From: Oscillospiraceae bacterium | Lineage (GTDB): Bacteria > Bacillota_A > Clostridia > Oscillospirales > Oscillospiraceae | Direction: 5' to 3' | Assembly: GCA_021771675.1 (NCBI GenBank) | Contig: JAETOP010000006.1 | Location: forward strand, 1 to 64,000 | Length of the DNA: 64,000 nucleotides | Shown here: positions 26,167-34,963 of the stretch, one piece after another | Layout: every line of letters starts with the position of its first letter | Position numbering within the stretch: the first letter of the stretch is position 1 | The notes under the pieces: model-generated | The model's database searches: none | Told to the model about the DNA's origin: nothing | What the model saw: only the letters and a program-made list of their open reading frames with translations | Position numbers and translations under genes: made by a program

Positions 26167-27051
26167 CGCTTTCTTTTTCATGGGAAGCTGGGAGAGAATC
26201 ACGCCTCCGAAGACCAGAGCGCAGCCCAGGAGCTCCCGGGGAGTCATGGTGTTGTGGAGAATCAGCCACCCGCCGAGAGCTGCAAACACGGATTCCAGGC
26301 TCATAATCAGGGAGGCGGTGGTGGGCTCCAGATTCTTCTGCCCCACGATTTGCAGGCTGTAGGCCACGCCCATGGAGAGAATGCCGGCAAAGCCCAGGGG
26401 CAGCCAGCAGGCGAGGATATTGCCCATGTCCAGCTCCTCGGTCAGCAGCATCCAGGGCAGGGACAGCACCGCCACCACCAGCGCCTGGACGCAGTTCAGG
26501 CGAAGCCCGTCCAGATTCTGGGCAAAGCTGTCGATCAGCAGAATCTGCACCGCAAAGGCCAGGGCGCAGCCAATCAGCAGCAAATCCCCCACATTGATGG
26601 AGGAAACCCCCATGAAGCTCAGCAGGTACAGTCCCACCAGCGCCAGCACCACGCTGAACACGGCGTTGAGCCCGGGCCTGCGGTGCAGGAAGATCCCCAG
26701 GATGGGAACCAGGACGATGTACATGGCGGTGAGGAAGCCCGCCTTGCCGGGCTCTGTGTAAATGAGGCCCACCTGCTGCAGGCTGGCCGCCACAAACAGC
26801 GCTGCGCCGCACACGCCCCCGGAAATCCACAGCTGTTTGTTTTTCCACTTGGCAAGGGATTTTTGAAATCCGATTTTCCAGTCAAAAACCAACGTAAGCA
26901 GAAACAGGAAGATCACAGCCAGGGCGCATCGAATGGCCTGGAAGGTGAATGGGCCGATCAGGTCCATTCCCACGCTTTGGGCAATGAAGGCGGAACCCCA
27001 GATCATGGTGCCGCAGAGCAGGGCAAGAGAGCCCCTTAATTGTTTTTTCAT
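26161..27051 (-). CDS. EamA/DMT family transporter
   Basis: Drug/metabolite transporter superfamily protein with ten predicted helices in two EamA repeats. WGSAFIAQSVGMDLIGPFTFQAIRC in the first repeat is typical. 296 residues from the ATG at MKKQLRGSLALLCG; a longer in-frame extension lacks a ribosome site. The substrate cannot be inferred. Divergent from the frameshifted gene at 27168. Confidence 0.9.
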   Translation of the reverse strand: MKKQLRGSLALLCGTMIWGSAFIAQSVGMDLIGPFTFQAIRCALAVIFLFLLTLVFDWKIGFQKSLAKWKNKQLWISGGVCGAALFVAASLQQVGLIYTEPGKAGFLTAMYIVLVPILGIFLHRRPGLNAVFSVVLALVGLYLLSFMGVSSINVGDLLLIGCALAFAVQILLIDSFAQNLDGLRLNCVQALVVAVLSLPWMLLTEELDMGNILACWLPLGFAGILSMGVAYSLQIVGQKNLEPTTASLIMSLESVFAALGGWLILHNTMTPRELLGCALVFGGVILSQLPMKKKAV

Positions 27052-27111
27052 AAAATCACCGGGGAGTAATTTATCATATTCCAACCTGTTTTGCAAGAGG
27101 GAAGGGGGAAT

Positions 27112-27140
27112 TTGCTTTTTGAGAGGAAGTGTGGTATGAT
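27112..27140 (+). promoter_or_regulatory. Promoter of the frameshifted gene at 27168
   Basis: TTGCTT, 17-bp spacer, TATGAT. Confidence 0.6.
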
Positions 27141-27167
27141 GGAAAAAAAGAAAAGCGGGAGATTCAT

Positions 27168-27612
27168 ATGGAAAAAATCTTTATTCCCACCCTGCACACC
27201 TTTGCGATGAACAACATCTTCACAGGCTCTCTGGGGCTGTTCCGCTTTCGCGCCGCCCCGGAGATCGTGATGGCCACCCCCAAGGAGGTGGACTTCGAGA
27301 AGAGCAGCATCCATGTGGAATTCTGGCATGGTCTGTACTGCTATGAGAAAAGCGAAATGGAGGGGGAAAGAACCTTTCCGCTGTCCGACCAGGGACGGGA
27401 GGACATGATTGCCTGGCTGGAGAAAAAAATTTGATTTTGATTTGGTGCTGATCTGCTTCCCCGGGGAGAAGCTGCCCAAATTTCCCAGCTGCGCCAAGCT
27501 CCAGGTGCGGCCCTGGAATCCGGAGCGGGATTGTCCGCTGCCCCTGGGGGCCGGACGGGCGATGAAAATGAAGGCGCGCAATGACCGCATTTCCATGCAG
27601 ATTACCAGTTGA
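27168..27612 (+). pseudogene. Hypothetical protein split by a frameshift in an A7 run
   Basis: The first frame (27168-27434, 88 residues) starts MEKIFIPTLHTFAMNNIFTG after GGGAG at 6 nt. It hits a stop just after a run of seven A (27423-27429). Removing one A would continue the frame without a stop to 27612, giving about 148 residues through FDFDLVLICFPGEKLPKF and ending MQITS; that downstream part has gene-like composition. Either the gene is broken, or the A7 run is a slippage site giving two products, or the 88-residue form is the true protein and the rest is a remnant. Family not recognised. Confidence 0.6.
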
Positions 27613-27636
27613 CATTTCCTCTTTTTGTGGTAAAAT
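27609..27636 (+). promoter_or_regulatory. Promoter of the alaS T-box operon
   Basis: TTGACA, 16-bp spacer, TAAAAT. The -35 box overlaps the end of the preceding frame. Confidence 0.8.
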
Positions 27637-27641
27637 AGCGG

Positions 27642-27868
27642 AGATATGCAAAGACAATGCGGGAATTAAGCAGGCGTCGGTCACAAAAGCGAGAAGGGGA
27701 TGGTGAAAGCCCTTTGTGCGCCCGGTCTGCAAGCCGCTTCCGCCGTTGCCCGGGATGACCGGGACGGGCGCTCCCGTTACAGAGCAGCTAAGATGTCCTG
27801 CCCCGGCAGGATAATTAGGGTGGTACCGCGATTCACGTCGCCCCTATGAATAGGGGCGGCTTTTTTTG
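27642..27868 (+). promoter_or_regulatory. T-box leader upstream of NUDIX-alaS
   Basis: Canonical T-box AGGGTGGTACCGCG at 27817-27830. TGGT pairs with tRNA ends ACCA (discriminator A73), as in tRNA-Ala. A GCC at 27709-27711 after GTGAAA is a candidate alanine specifier. The terminator is GCCCCTAT/ATAGGGGC (27840-27857) with seven T. It should respond to uncharged tRNA-Ala and control both the NUDIX gene and alaS. Confidence 0.93.
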
Positions 27869-27876
27869 GAGGAAAA

Positions 27877-28332
27877 ATGGACAGAACAGAAAGAATAGAG
27901 CTTACAACGGCAGTGATGGTCAAAGATCCCTGTGGGCGGCTCTTGCTGGAGGATCGCCGGAATACGGATTGGCCCGGCCTGTTTTTCCCCGGCGGCCATG
28001 TGGAACCGGGTGAATCTGTGGTTCAGGGAGCGATTCGGGAAATCCGGGAGGAGACGGGGCTTACCATCGAAAATCCCAGACTCTGCGGACTGAAGCAGTT
28101 CCCGCTGGAGGATGGCGGACGTTATTTGGTGCTGTTTTTCAAAGCGGATCAGTATTCCGGCCAGCTCCACGGCTCCGAAGAAGGACCGGTTTTTTGGGTC
28201 GCTCCGGAAGAACTGTCCAATTACCGCCTGTCCGGTCAATTTATGGAGACCCTTCGGGTGTTCGAGGACGATTCCGTCAACGAATTTTACTGTCATTGGC
28301 AGGGAGATTCCTTTGTCCGGGAACTTGTTTAA
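27877..28332 (+). CDS. NUDIX hydrolase, MutT-like
   Basis: Hydrolyses nucleoside diphosphate derivatives; a MutT-like role on oxidised dGTP is possible but unproven. The complete Nudix box GHVEPGESVVQGAIREIREETGL lies at about residues 40-62 with all catalytic Glu. 151 residues. TGGAGG precedes the ATG by 6 nt. It lies between the T-box and alaS, so its expression should follow tRNA-Ala charging, an odd pairing. Confidence 0.9.
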   Translation: MDRTERIELTTAVMVKDPCGRLLLEDRRNTDWPGLFFPGGHVEPGESVVQGAIREIREETGLTIENPRLCGLKQFPLEDGGRYLVLFFKADQYSGQLHGSEEGPVFWVAPEELSNYRLSGQFMETLRVFEDDSVNEFYCHWQGDSFVRELV

Positions 28333-28375
28333 GGTGTAAACAATTGAATTTTCTATATTTTGGAGGTAAAAATTT

Positions 28376-31012
28376 ATGGCTACCAAGCCCTACGGTGTCA
28401 ACGAGCTGCGTGAGATGTTCCTCTCCTTTTTCGAGAGCAAGGGCCATCTGCGCCTGCCCAGCTTTTCCCTGATCCCTCAAAATGACGCTTCACTGCTGCT
28501 GATTAACTCCGGCATGGCGCCCATGAAGCCCTACTTCACCGGCGAGGTGGAGCCTCCCCGCCATCGGGTGTGCACCTGCCAGAAGTGCATCCGCACCGGC
28601 GACATTGAAAACATCGGCAAAACCGCCCGCCATGGCACCTACTTTGAGATGCTGGGCAATTTCTCCTTCGGCGACTATTTCAAGCACGAGGCCATTGCCT
28701 GGAGCTGGGAGTTCCTGACCAAGGTGGTGGGCCTGGATGAAAACCGCCTGTACCCTTCCATCTATGAAAACGACGACGAGGCCTTTGAAATCTGGAACAA
28801 GGAAATCGGGGTGCCCGCTGAGCGGATTTTCCGCTTCGGCAAGGAGGACAATTTCTGGGAGCACGGCTCCGGTCCCTGCGGTCCCTGCTCCGAAATCTAC
28901 TATGACCGGGGCGAGAAGTACGGCTGCGGCAAGCCCGGCTGCACCGTGGGCTGCGACTGCGACCGCTATATGGAGGTCTGGAACAACGTCTTCTCCCAGT
29001 TTGATAACGACGGGCAGGGCAATTATACGGAGCTGGCCCAGAAGAACATCGACACCGGCATGGGCCTGGAGCGTCTGGCGGTGGTGTGCCAGGATGTGAA
29101 CAGCCTGTTCGACGTGGATACCGTGATGAACATCACCAACAAGGTCACGGAGCTCACCGGCGCCTCCTATGGACAGAGCGTGAAGATGGATGTGTCCTTG
29201 CGGGTTATCACCGACCATATCCGTGCTTCCTCCTTCATGATTGCCGACGGCGTGCTGCCCAGCAACGAGGGCAGAGGCTATGTCCTTCGCCGCCTGCTGC
29301 GCCGGGCTGCGCGCCACGGCAAGCTCCTGGGCGTGAACCATCCCTTCCTCTACCAGGTGGTGGAGACCGTTATTCAGGAGAACGAGGGCCACTACGGCTA
29401 CCTGCGGGAGCGTGCCGCATATATTACCAAAGTTGTGAAAGTGGAGGAGGAAAACTTCGCCCGCACCATTGACGGCGGTATGAAGATTTTCTCCGAAATG
29501 CTGGCGGATCACAAGGCCAAGGGAGAGACCGAGTTCTCTGGGGCCGATGCCTTCAAGCTCTACGACACCTACGGTTTCCCCATTGACCTGACCCTGGAAA
29601 TGGTGGCCGATGAGGATATGACTCTGGATCAGAAGGCCTTTGCCCAGCTGATGCAGGAGCAGAAGGTTCGTGCCCGTGAGGCCAGAAAGGCCCTGGGCGA
29701 TCTGGCCTGGGCCGGTATCGACCTGGGACTGGACAACACCCCCACCAGATTCCTGGGCCATGAAGCGGACAAGTGCCAGGCCAAGGTGCTGGCAGTCTGC
29801 GTGGGCGACGAGGTCTCCGGCTCCATCGCCGGCGGCGAGGACGGCATTGTCGTGCTGGATCAGACGCCCTTCTATGCGGAGATGGGCGGCCAGGTCGCTG
29901 ACCACGGCGTCATCACCCTGGGGGAGAGCTGCTTCCAGGTAAGCGATGTCCAGAAGGATAAGGGCGGCAAGTATCTGCACCATGGCAAGATGCTGAAGGG
30001 CTCTTTGAAGGTGGACGATGTGGTGCAGGCTGCCATTGATATGGAGCGCCGCAAGGCCATTATGCGGGCCCACTCCGCCACCCATTTGCTGCAAAAGGCC
30101 CTGGCCACCGTTCTGGGCGACCATGTGCACCAGGCGGGTTCTCTGGTGGAGCCCGACCATCTGCGCTTCGACTTCACCCATTACTCCGCCCTGACCCAGG
30201 AGGAACTTGCCAGGGTGAACGAAATTGTCCAGAGCTCCATCCTGGAGGGCTATCCCATCGATACCGGGGAAATGCCCATTGAGGAAGCCAAGAAGCTGGG
30301 TGCCACCGCCCTGTTCAGCGAAAAGTACGGCGACACCGTCCGGGTGGTAAATATGGGCGGCTATTCCATCGAGTTCTGCGGCGGCACCCACCTGAACAAT
30401 ACTGCCAAGGTGGGCGCTTTCGAGCTGGAAGGCGAGGGAAGTGTGGCCTCCGGTGTCCGCCGGATCGAGGCAGTGACCGGCAAGGCCTGCCTGAAGAAGA
30501 TGGAGGCAGAGCAGGCCGTCCTGGCAGAGGCTGCCTCCAAGCTGAAGGTGAAGCCGGGTGAGCTTGGTACCAAGATTCAGAGCAATCTGGACGAGATCAA
30601 GGAACTGAAGCGCATTATTGAGCAGTACCAGGCTAAGGATGCCGCCGGTGAGATGGATCGTCTGCTGGCCGGTGCCAAGGAACTGGACGGTGTGAAGGTG
30701 CTGACCGCAAAGCTTACCGGTGTGGATGCCAATCGGCTGCGCCAGATGGGCGATCTGCTCCGGGACAAGGCCTCCAATGTGGTGGCGGTGCTGTCCTCCG
30801 TCAACGGGGACAAGCCCTCCTTCCTGGCTGTCTGCGGCAAGGAAGCCGTGGCGAAGGGCATCAAGGCCGGTGAACTGGTGAAGCTGGTCTGCTGCTGCTG
30901 CGGCGGTTCCGGCGGCGGCAAGCCCGATTCCGCCATGGGCGGCGGCAAGGATGTTTGCAAGGTGGACGAGTCCCTGGCCCAGGTGGAGGAATTTGTGTCC
31001 TCTAAAATCTGA
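28376..31012 (+). CDS. alaS: Alanine--tRNA ligase
   Basis: Class II synthetase charging tRNA-Ala, with editing. 878 residues, family length. N-terminal catalytic core (ELREMFLSFFESKGH), tRNA-recognition region, editing domain with HSATH (about 565) and CGGTH (about 668), then a C-Ala domain ending in a Cys4/Gly-rich stretch (CCCCGGSGGGKPDSAMGGG) typical of the family. TGGAGGT lies 10 nt before the ATG. A terminator follows; expression depends on the upstream T-box. Confidence 0.97.
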   Translation: MATKPYGVNELREMFLSFFESKGHLRLPSFSLIPQNDASLLLINSGMAPMKPYFTGEVEPPRHRVCTCQKCIRTGDIENIGKTARHGTYFEMLGNFSFGDYFKHEAIAWSWEFLTKVVGLDENRLYPSIYENDDEAFEIWNKEIGVPAERIFRFGKEDNFWEHGSGPCGPCSEIYYDRGEKYGCGKPGCTVGCDCDRYMEVWNNVFSQFDNDGQGNYTELAQKNIDTGMGLERLAVVCQDVNSLFDVDTVMNITNKVTELTGASYGQSVKMDVSLRVITDHIRASSFMIADGVLPSNEGRGYVLRRLLRRAARHGKLLGVNHPFLYQVVETVIQENEGHYGYLRERAAYITKVVKVEEENFARTIDGGMKIFSEMLADHKAKGETEFSGADAFKLYDTYGFPIDLTLEMVADEDMTLDQKAFAQLMQEQKVRAREARKALGDLAWAGIDLGLDNTPTRFLGHEADKCQAKVLAVCVGDEVSGSIAGGEDGIVVLDQTPFYAEMGGQVADHGVITLGESCFQVSDVQKDKGGKYLHHGKMLKGSLKVDDVVQAAIDMERRKAIMRAHSATHLLQKALATVLGDHVHQAGSLVEPDHLRFDFTHYSALTQEELARVNEIVQSSILEGYPIDTGEMPIEEAKKLGATALFSEKYGDTVRVVNMGGYSIEFCGGTHLNNTAKVGAFELEGEGSVASGVRRIEAVTGKACLKKMEAEQAVLAEAASKLKVKPGELGTKIQSNLDEIKELKRIIEQYQAKDAAGEMDRLLAGAKELDGVKVLTAKLTGVDANRLRQMGDLLRDKASNVVAVLSSVNGDKPSFLAVCGKEAVAKGIKAGELVKLVCCCCGGSGGGKPDSAMGGGKDVCKVDESLAQVEEFVSSKI

Positions 31013-31032
31013 GATAATTTTGTGAATTCCAA

Positions 31033-31067
31033 CAAATGGCGCAGCTTACCCGGCTGCGCCATTTTCA
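31033..31067 (+). terminator. Terminator of alaS
   Basis: AATGGCGCAGC (31035-31045) pairs with GCTGCGCCATT (31053-31063), then TTC. Confidence 0.8.
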
Positions 31068-31087
31068 AAAGTGAGGGGTGGGTAGGC

Positions 31088-33322
31088 GTGAGAAAGCTGT
31101 TTTGGTTTACGGTGGGATTTGCCTGCGGCTGTGGGCTATGCATTACCTTCCTCTGGCAGCATCCTCTGCTGCCCCTGCTGATCTATGCGCTGGCGTCCAG
31201 TGTGCTCTGTTTGGCACTGGCAGGGAAGAATGAATTTTTCCGGATTCCTGCCGTACTGCTTCTGGGCCTGAGCCTTTCGGTGGGCTGGTTTTCCCTGTTC
31301 TGGGGACGGTATATTCGCTCTGCCCAGCCCATGGATGGACAAATCGTCCATCTCCAGGTGATTGCCACGGACTACAGCGAGAAGACCGATTACGGCTTTT
31401 CTCTGGATGGCATTGCAAAGCTGGAGGGAAACTACTACCGTTTGCGGCTTTTTCAAAAGGACGATACCCGGATGGAGCCGGGGGATGTTCTGGAAAGCGA
31501 CGTCCTTCTTCGGATGACAACGCCGGGAGGGCGAAAGGAATCGGCCTACTATCAGGGCTCCGGTGTATTTCTGACGGCGACTCAGAAGGGAGAGACAGCT
31601 CTTTCCCACGTGGAAAAGGGAGATTTCCTCTTCCTTCCGGCAAGAATTGGGTTGGAGGCGAAAAACCGGATTGCCCGCTTTTTCCCGGCGGATACGGCTC
31701 CCTTTGCCAAGGCGCTGCTGCTGGGGGACACCTCGGATTTGAGCTACAGCCAGGATACCGCCCTGAAGCTCAGCGGGATTCGCCATGTGACGGCCGTGTC
31801 TGGCCTCCATATCTCGATTCTGTTTGCGCTGGTGTTCCTGTTTTTCAGGCCTCATCGCTGGCTGGTGCTCCTTGTCTCCACGCCGCTGCTCCTGTTTTTC
31901 GCCGCAATGACCGGCTTTTCTCCCTCGGTGACTCGTGCCTGCCTGATGTATTTCCTCATCGCCCTCAGTCAGGCGGTTTTTGAGGAGTATGACACGTTGA
32001 CCAGCCTGGCCTTTGCCTGCCTTGTGATGCTGCTTCTGAATCCCTTTGTGCTGCTGTCCGTCAGCTTCCAGCTTTCCGTGGCCAGTGTGCTGGGCATTCT
32101 CCTGTTTGCTTCACCGGCCAGTCACTGGCTCTTGGAACGGATTCTAAAGGGAAGGAAGAAGGGAATTCGGGGAGGCCTTGCCAGGTGGTTTGCCGGCTCC
32201 GTTTCCGTCTCTGTCAGTGCGCTGATTTTTTCCGCACCTTTGAGCGCCTATTATTTTGGCACCGTCAGCCTGATTGGAATTGTGACAAACTTGCTGACCA
32301 TTTGGGTGATTGGCTTCCTGTTTTACGGGATTGGAGCGGTGAGCATTCTGGGCGGCGCTTTTCCTTCTGCCTGCCAGTGGTTGGGCAGGCTCCTTTCCTG
32401 GCCCATTCGATATGTGTTGTTTATATCCCGGCTTTTGTCCAAAATCCCCTTTGCTGCCGTGTATACCGAGAGCAAATTTATTTTGTACTGGCTGATTCTT
32501 TGCTATGTCCTGCTGGCGCTGTTCCTGATTTTGGGGAGGAAGAGGGGGCGGTATTCCTTCACAGTGGGGGCAGTCTGCCTGGCGGCTGCCGTGGCTGCAT
32601 CGGTGCTTCTGCCCCGGATGGACAAAGTGCGGCTGAATGTGCTGGACGTGGGGGAAGGACAGTCCGTCCTGATTCAAAGCGGGGGAGAACATTATCTCAT
32701 CGACTGCGGCGGTGACAGTGAAGAGCGGACGGCGGATCGGGTGGCACAAACCCTTTTGAGTCAGGGGGTGTTCCATCTGGACGGGGTTGTGTTGACCCAC
32801 TATGACCGGGATCATGTGGGTGGCCTGGAAAATCTTCTGACCAGGATACCGATAGAGCACTTCTATCTGCCCGACCAGGGGGAAATCCCAATCTCCCAGG
32901 AGGATGGGGCGCTCTGCACCTTGGTCAGCAGGGATACGGAAATCCCTGTGGGCCATGGAAAGCTGGTGCTTTTGGAGCCGGGTGGAGAGAATTCAAACAA
33001 CGAAAACTGCATGTGCGTCTTGTTTGAATCAGAAGAGTGTGTTATACTGATTACCGGAGACCGGGGCCGCAGCGGGGAGCGCCGTCTGCTGGCCAGCTAC
33101 ACCCTGCCGGATGTGGATGTTTTGATTGCCGGGCACCATGGCTCCAAAAATTCCACCACTGAGGAGCTGCTTCGGGCTGTCCGCCCGGAGACGGTGATTA
33201 TTTCGGCGGGGGAAAATAACCGCTACGGCCATCCCGCCCAAGAGCTGCTGGATCGGCTGACGGAATATAACTGCACCGTATACCGGACGGATGAGATGGG
33301 TTCGGTTTTGGTCAGGAGGTAA
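31088..33322 (+). CDS. comEC: ComEC/Rec2 DNA uptake channel protein
   Basis: Membrane channel for single-stranded DNA entry in natural competence. The N-terminal soluble domain is followed by a multi-helix competence domain with the HVTAVSGLHISIL block, then a C-terminal metallo-beta-lactamase domain with LDVGEGQS (about 518), THYDRDHVGG (about 570) and AGHHGSKNST. 744 residues. GTG start preceded by GAGGGGTGGG. First gene of a comEC-holA-rnmV-abcF run. No other competence gene is in the window. Confidence 0.94.
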   Translation: MRKLFWFTVGFACGCGLCITFLWQHPLLPLLIYALASSVLCLALAGKNEFFRIPAVLLLGLSLSVGWFSLFWGRYIRSAQPMDGQIVHLQVIATDYSEKTDYGFSLDGIAKLEGNYYRLRLFQKDDTRMEPGDVLESDVLLRMTTPGGRKESAYYQGSGVFLTATQKGETALSHVEKGDFLFLPARIGLEAKNRIARFFPADTAPFAKALLLGDTSDLSYSQDTALKLSGIRHVTAVSGLHISILFALVFLFFRPHRWLVLLVSTPLLLFFAAMTGFSPSVTRACLMYFLIALSQAVFEEYDTLTSLAFACLVMLLLNPFVLLSVSFQLSVASVLGILLFASPASHWLLERILKGRKKGIRGGLARWFAGSVSVSVSALIFSAPLSAYYFGTVSLIGIVTNLLTIWVIGFLFYGIGAVSILGGAFPSACQWLGRLLSWPIRYVLFISRLLSKIPFAAVYTESKFILYWLILCYVLLALFLILGRKRGRYSFTVGAVCLAAAVAASVLLPRMDKVRLNVLDVGEGQSVLIQSGGEHYLIDCGGDSEERTADRVAQTLLSQGVFHLDGVVLTHYDRDHVGGLENLLTRIPIEHFYLPDQGEIPISQEDGALCTLVSRDTEIPVGHGKLVLLEPGGENSNNENCMCVLFESEECVILITGDRGRSGERRLLASYTLPDVDVLIAGHHGSKNSTTEELLRAVRPETVIISAGENNRYGHPAQELLDRLTEYNCTVYRTDEMGSVLVRR

Positions 33323-33324
33323 AT

Positions 33325-34371
33325 ATGGCGAAGAAACCTCTTTCCGATGGGGCATTCCAAAGCCTGAAGGCCGCTGTTCGGAATAAAAATATGGACAGAC
33401 TCTATTTCTTCTTCGGTGAAGAAACGTTCCTCATGTCCTATTATCTGGAAACAATCCGAAAGCTCCTTTTGGACCCGCTGACGGAGTCTTTTAATTACCA
33501 CCGCTTCACCAGTGAGAATTTTGACCTGGCCGCCTTCCTGGAGGCGGTGGAGAACCTGCCCATGATGGCGGAGCACACCCTGGTGCAGGTGGATGATATT
33601 GATCTGTTTAAGCTGAACGAGTCGGAGCGGGAGAAAATTGCCGCCGTCTTTTCGGACATTCCCGAATACTGCACGATTGTGTTTACCTATCTCACCATAG
33701 AGTGGAAGCCGGACAAGCGGATGAAAAAGCTGTGGGAGCAGATCGATTCCCACGGCCTGGCGGTGGAGTTCCGCAAGCAGGACATCAGGGAGCTGGTGCC
33801 CTGGATTTCCCGGCATTTTGCCGCCCAGCAGAAAAAAATTTCCAACGATCTGTGCACCTATCTGATCGACATTACCGGCGGAACCATGACGGCCCTTAGC
33901 GGGGAGATTCAGAAAATCTGCGCCTATTCCGGTGCGCAGGAGATCAGAAAGTCCGATATTGACGCCGTGACAGAGCCGGTGCTGGATGCGGTGGTGTTCC
34001 AGATGACCGACCGGATCAGCGAGGGGGCCTATGAAAAGGCCTTCCAGAGCCTGAGCCAGCTGCTGAAAATGCAGCAGGAGCCCCTGGCCATTCTGGGGGC
34101 CCTGGGCAGCCATTTTCGCCGACTGCTGGTGGGAAAATGCCTGCTGGAGCGGGGGAAATCCGCTTTTGACCTGCAAAAGCTCTGCAGCATCCCTGACTAT
34201 CCCGCAAGAAAACTTATGGAATCCGCCCGCCGGATGGACAAAGCCTTCTGCGGCCGGGCTGCAGAGCTGGTATTGGAGACGGATTACAGGATGAAGACCT
34301 CCTTCGACGACAGCCAGCGGCTTTTGGAGATGCTTGTTCTCCAACTGGCAGCGGAGGCGTCCCATGGTTAA
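33325..34371 (+). CDS. holA: DNA polymerase III subunit delta
   Basis: Clamp-loader subunit that opens the sliding clamp. The 348-residue product shows the N-terminal LYFFFGEETFLMSYYLE (P-loop-less AAA fold), a middle helical region and the C-terminal collar domain. comEC-holA order is common in Firmicutes. AGGAGG overlaps the comEC stop, and the ATG is 2 nt after it. The end overlaps rnmV by 8 nt. Confidence 0.95.
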   Translation: MAKKPLSDGAFQSLKAAVRNKNMDRLYFFFGEETFLMSYYLETIRKLLLDPLTESFNYHRFTSENFDLAAFLEAVENLPMMAEHTLVQVDDIDLFKLNESEREKIAAVFSDIPEYCTIVFTYLTIEWKPDKRMKKLWEQIDSHGLAVEFRKQDIRELVPWISRHFAAQQKKISNDLCTYLIDITGGTMTALSGEIQKICAYSGAQEIRKSDIDAVTEPVLDAVVFQMTDRISEGAYEKAFQSLSQLLKMQQEPLAILGALGSHFRRLLVGKCLLERGKSAFDLQKLCSIPDYPARKLMESARRMDKAFCGRAAELVLETDYRMKTSFDDSQRLLEMLVLQLAAEASHG

Positions 34372-34963
34372 AATTCAGGAGGCCATTGTGGTGGAGGGGC
34401 GCTATGATAAAAACACCCTGAGTCAAATTGTAGACGCAACCATTTTCGAGACCCATGGCTTTGGAATATTTAAGGACAGGGAGCAGATGGAGCTTCTGCG
34501 CCGGGTGGCCCAGCTCCGGGGACTGATCGTCTTCACCGATTCCGACGGGGCGGGCTTTGTGATTCGTAATCATTTGAAAAGCGCCATCCCTGCCAAGTAT
34601 TTGAAGCACGCCTACATTCCGGACATTCCGGGGAAGGAGAAGCGGAAGGCTGCCCCGGGGAAGGAAGGCAAGCTGGGAGTGGAGGGCATGACCAGGGAAG
34701 TGATTCTGGATGCCCTGAGGGCCTCCGGCGCAACCTTCCAGGAAAACACGGCCATAAATTGCGGGGAAATTACGAAGCAGGATTTCTGCGAGCTGGGCCT
34801 CTCCGGTGGGGCCGACAGCAGCCGAAAGCGGCGTGCCCTGCAAAAAAGGGTGAATCTGCCGGAGCATATGAGCGCCAATGCGCTGCTGCAGGCGCTGAAC
34901 CTGTTATATACGAAAGAGGAGCTTTCCGACTTGGTGAAAGCGTTGGAGAAAGACAATGGTTGA
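34364..34963 (+). CDS. rnmV: Ribonuclease M5
   Basis: Toprim-domain nuclease that matures 5S rRNA in Firmicutes. The 199-residue product has the Toprim Glu in IVVEGRYDK, DSDGAG as the DxD motif, and the C-terminal DUF4093 region. The start ATG overlaps holA by 8 nt and begins MVKIQEAIVVEG, the family N-terminus. The stop overlaps the next gene by 8 nt. Confidence 0.94.
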   Translation: MVKIQEAIVVEGRYDKNTLSQIVDATIFETHGFGIFKDREQMELLRRVAQLRGLIVFTDSDGAGFVIRNHLKSAIPAKYLKHAYIPDIPGKEKRKAAPGKEGKLGVEGMTREVILDALRASGATFQENTAINCGEITKQDFCELGLSGGADSSRKRRALQKRVNLPEHMSANALLQALNLLYTKEELSDLVKALEKDNG

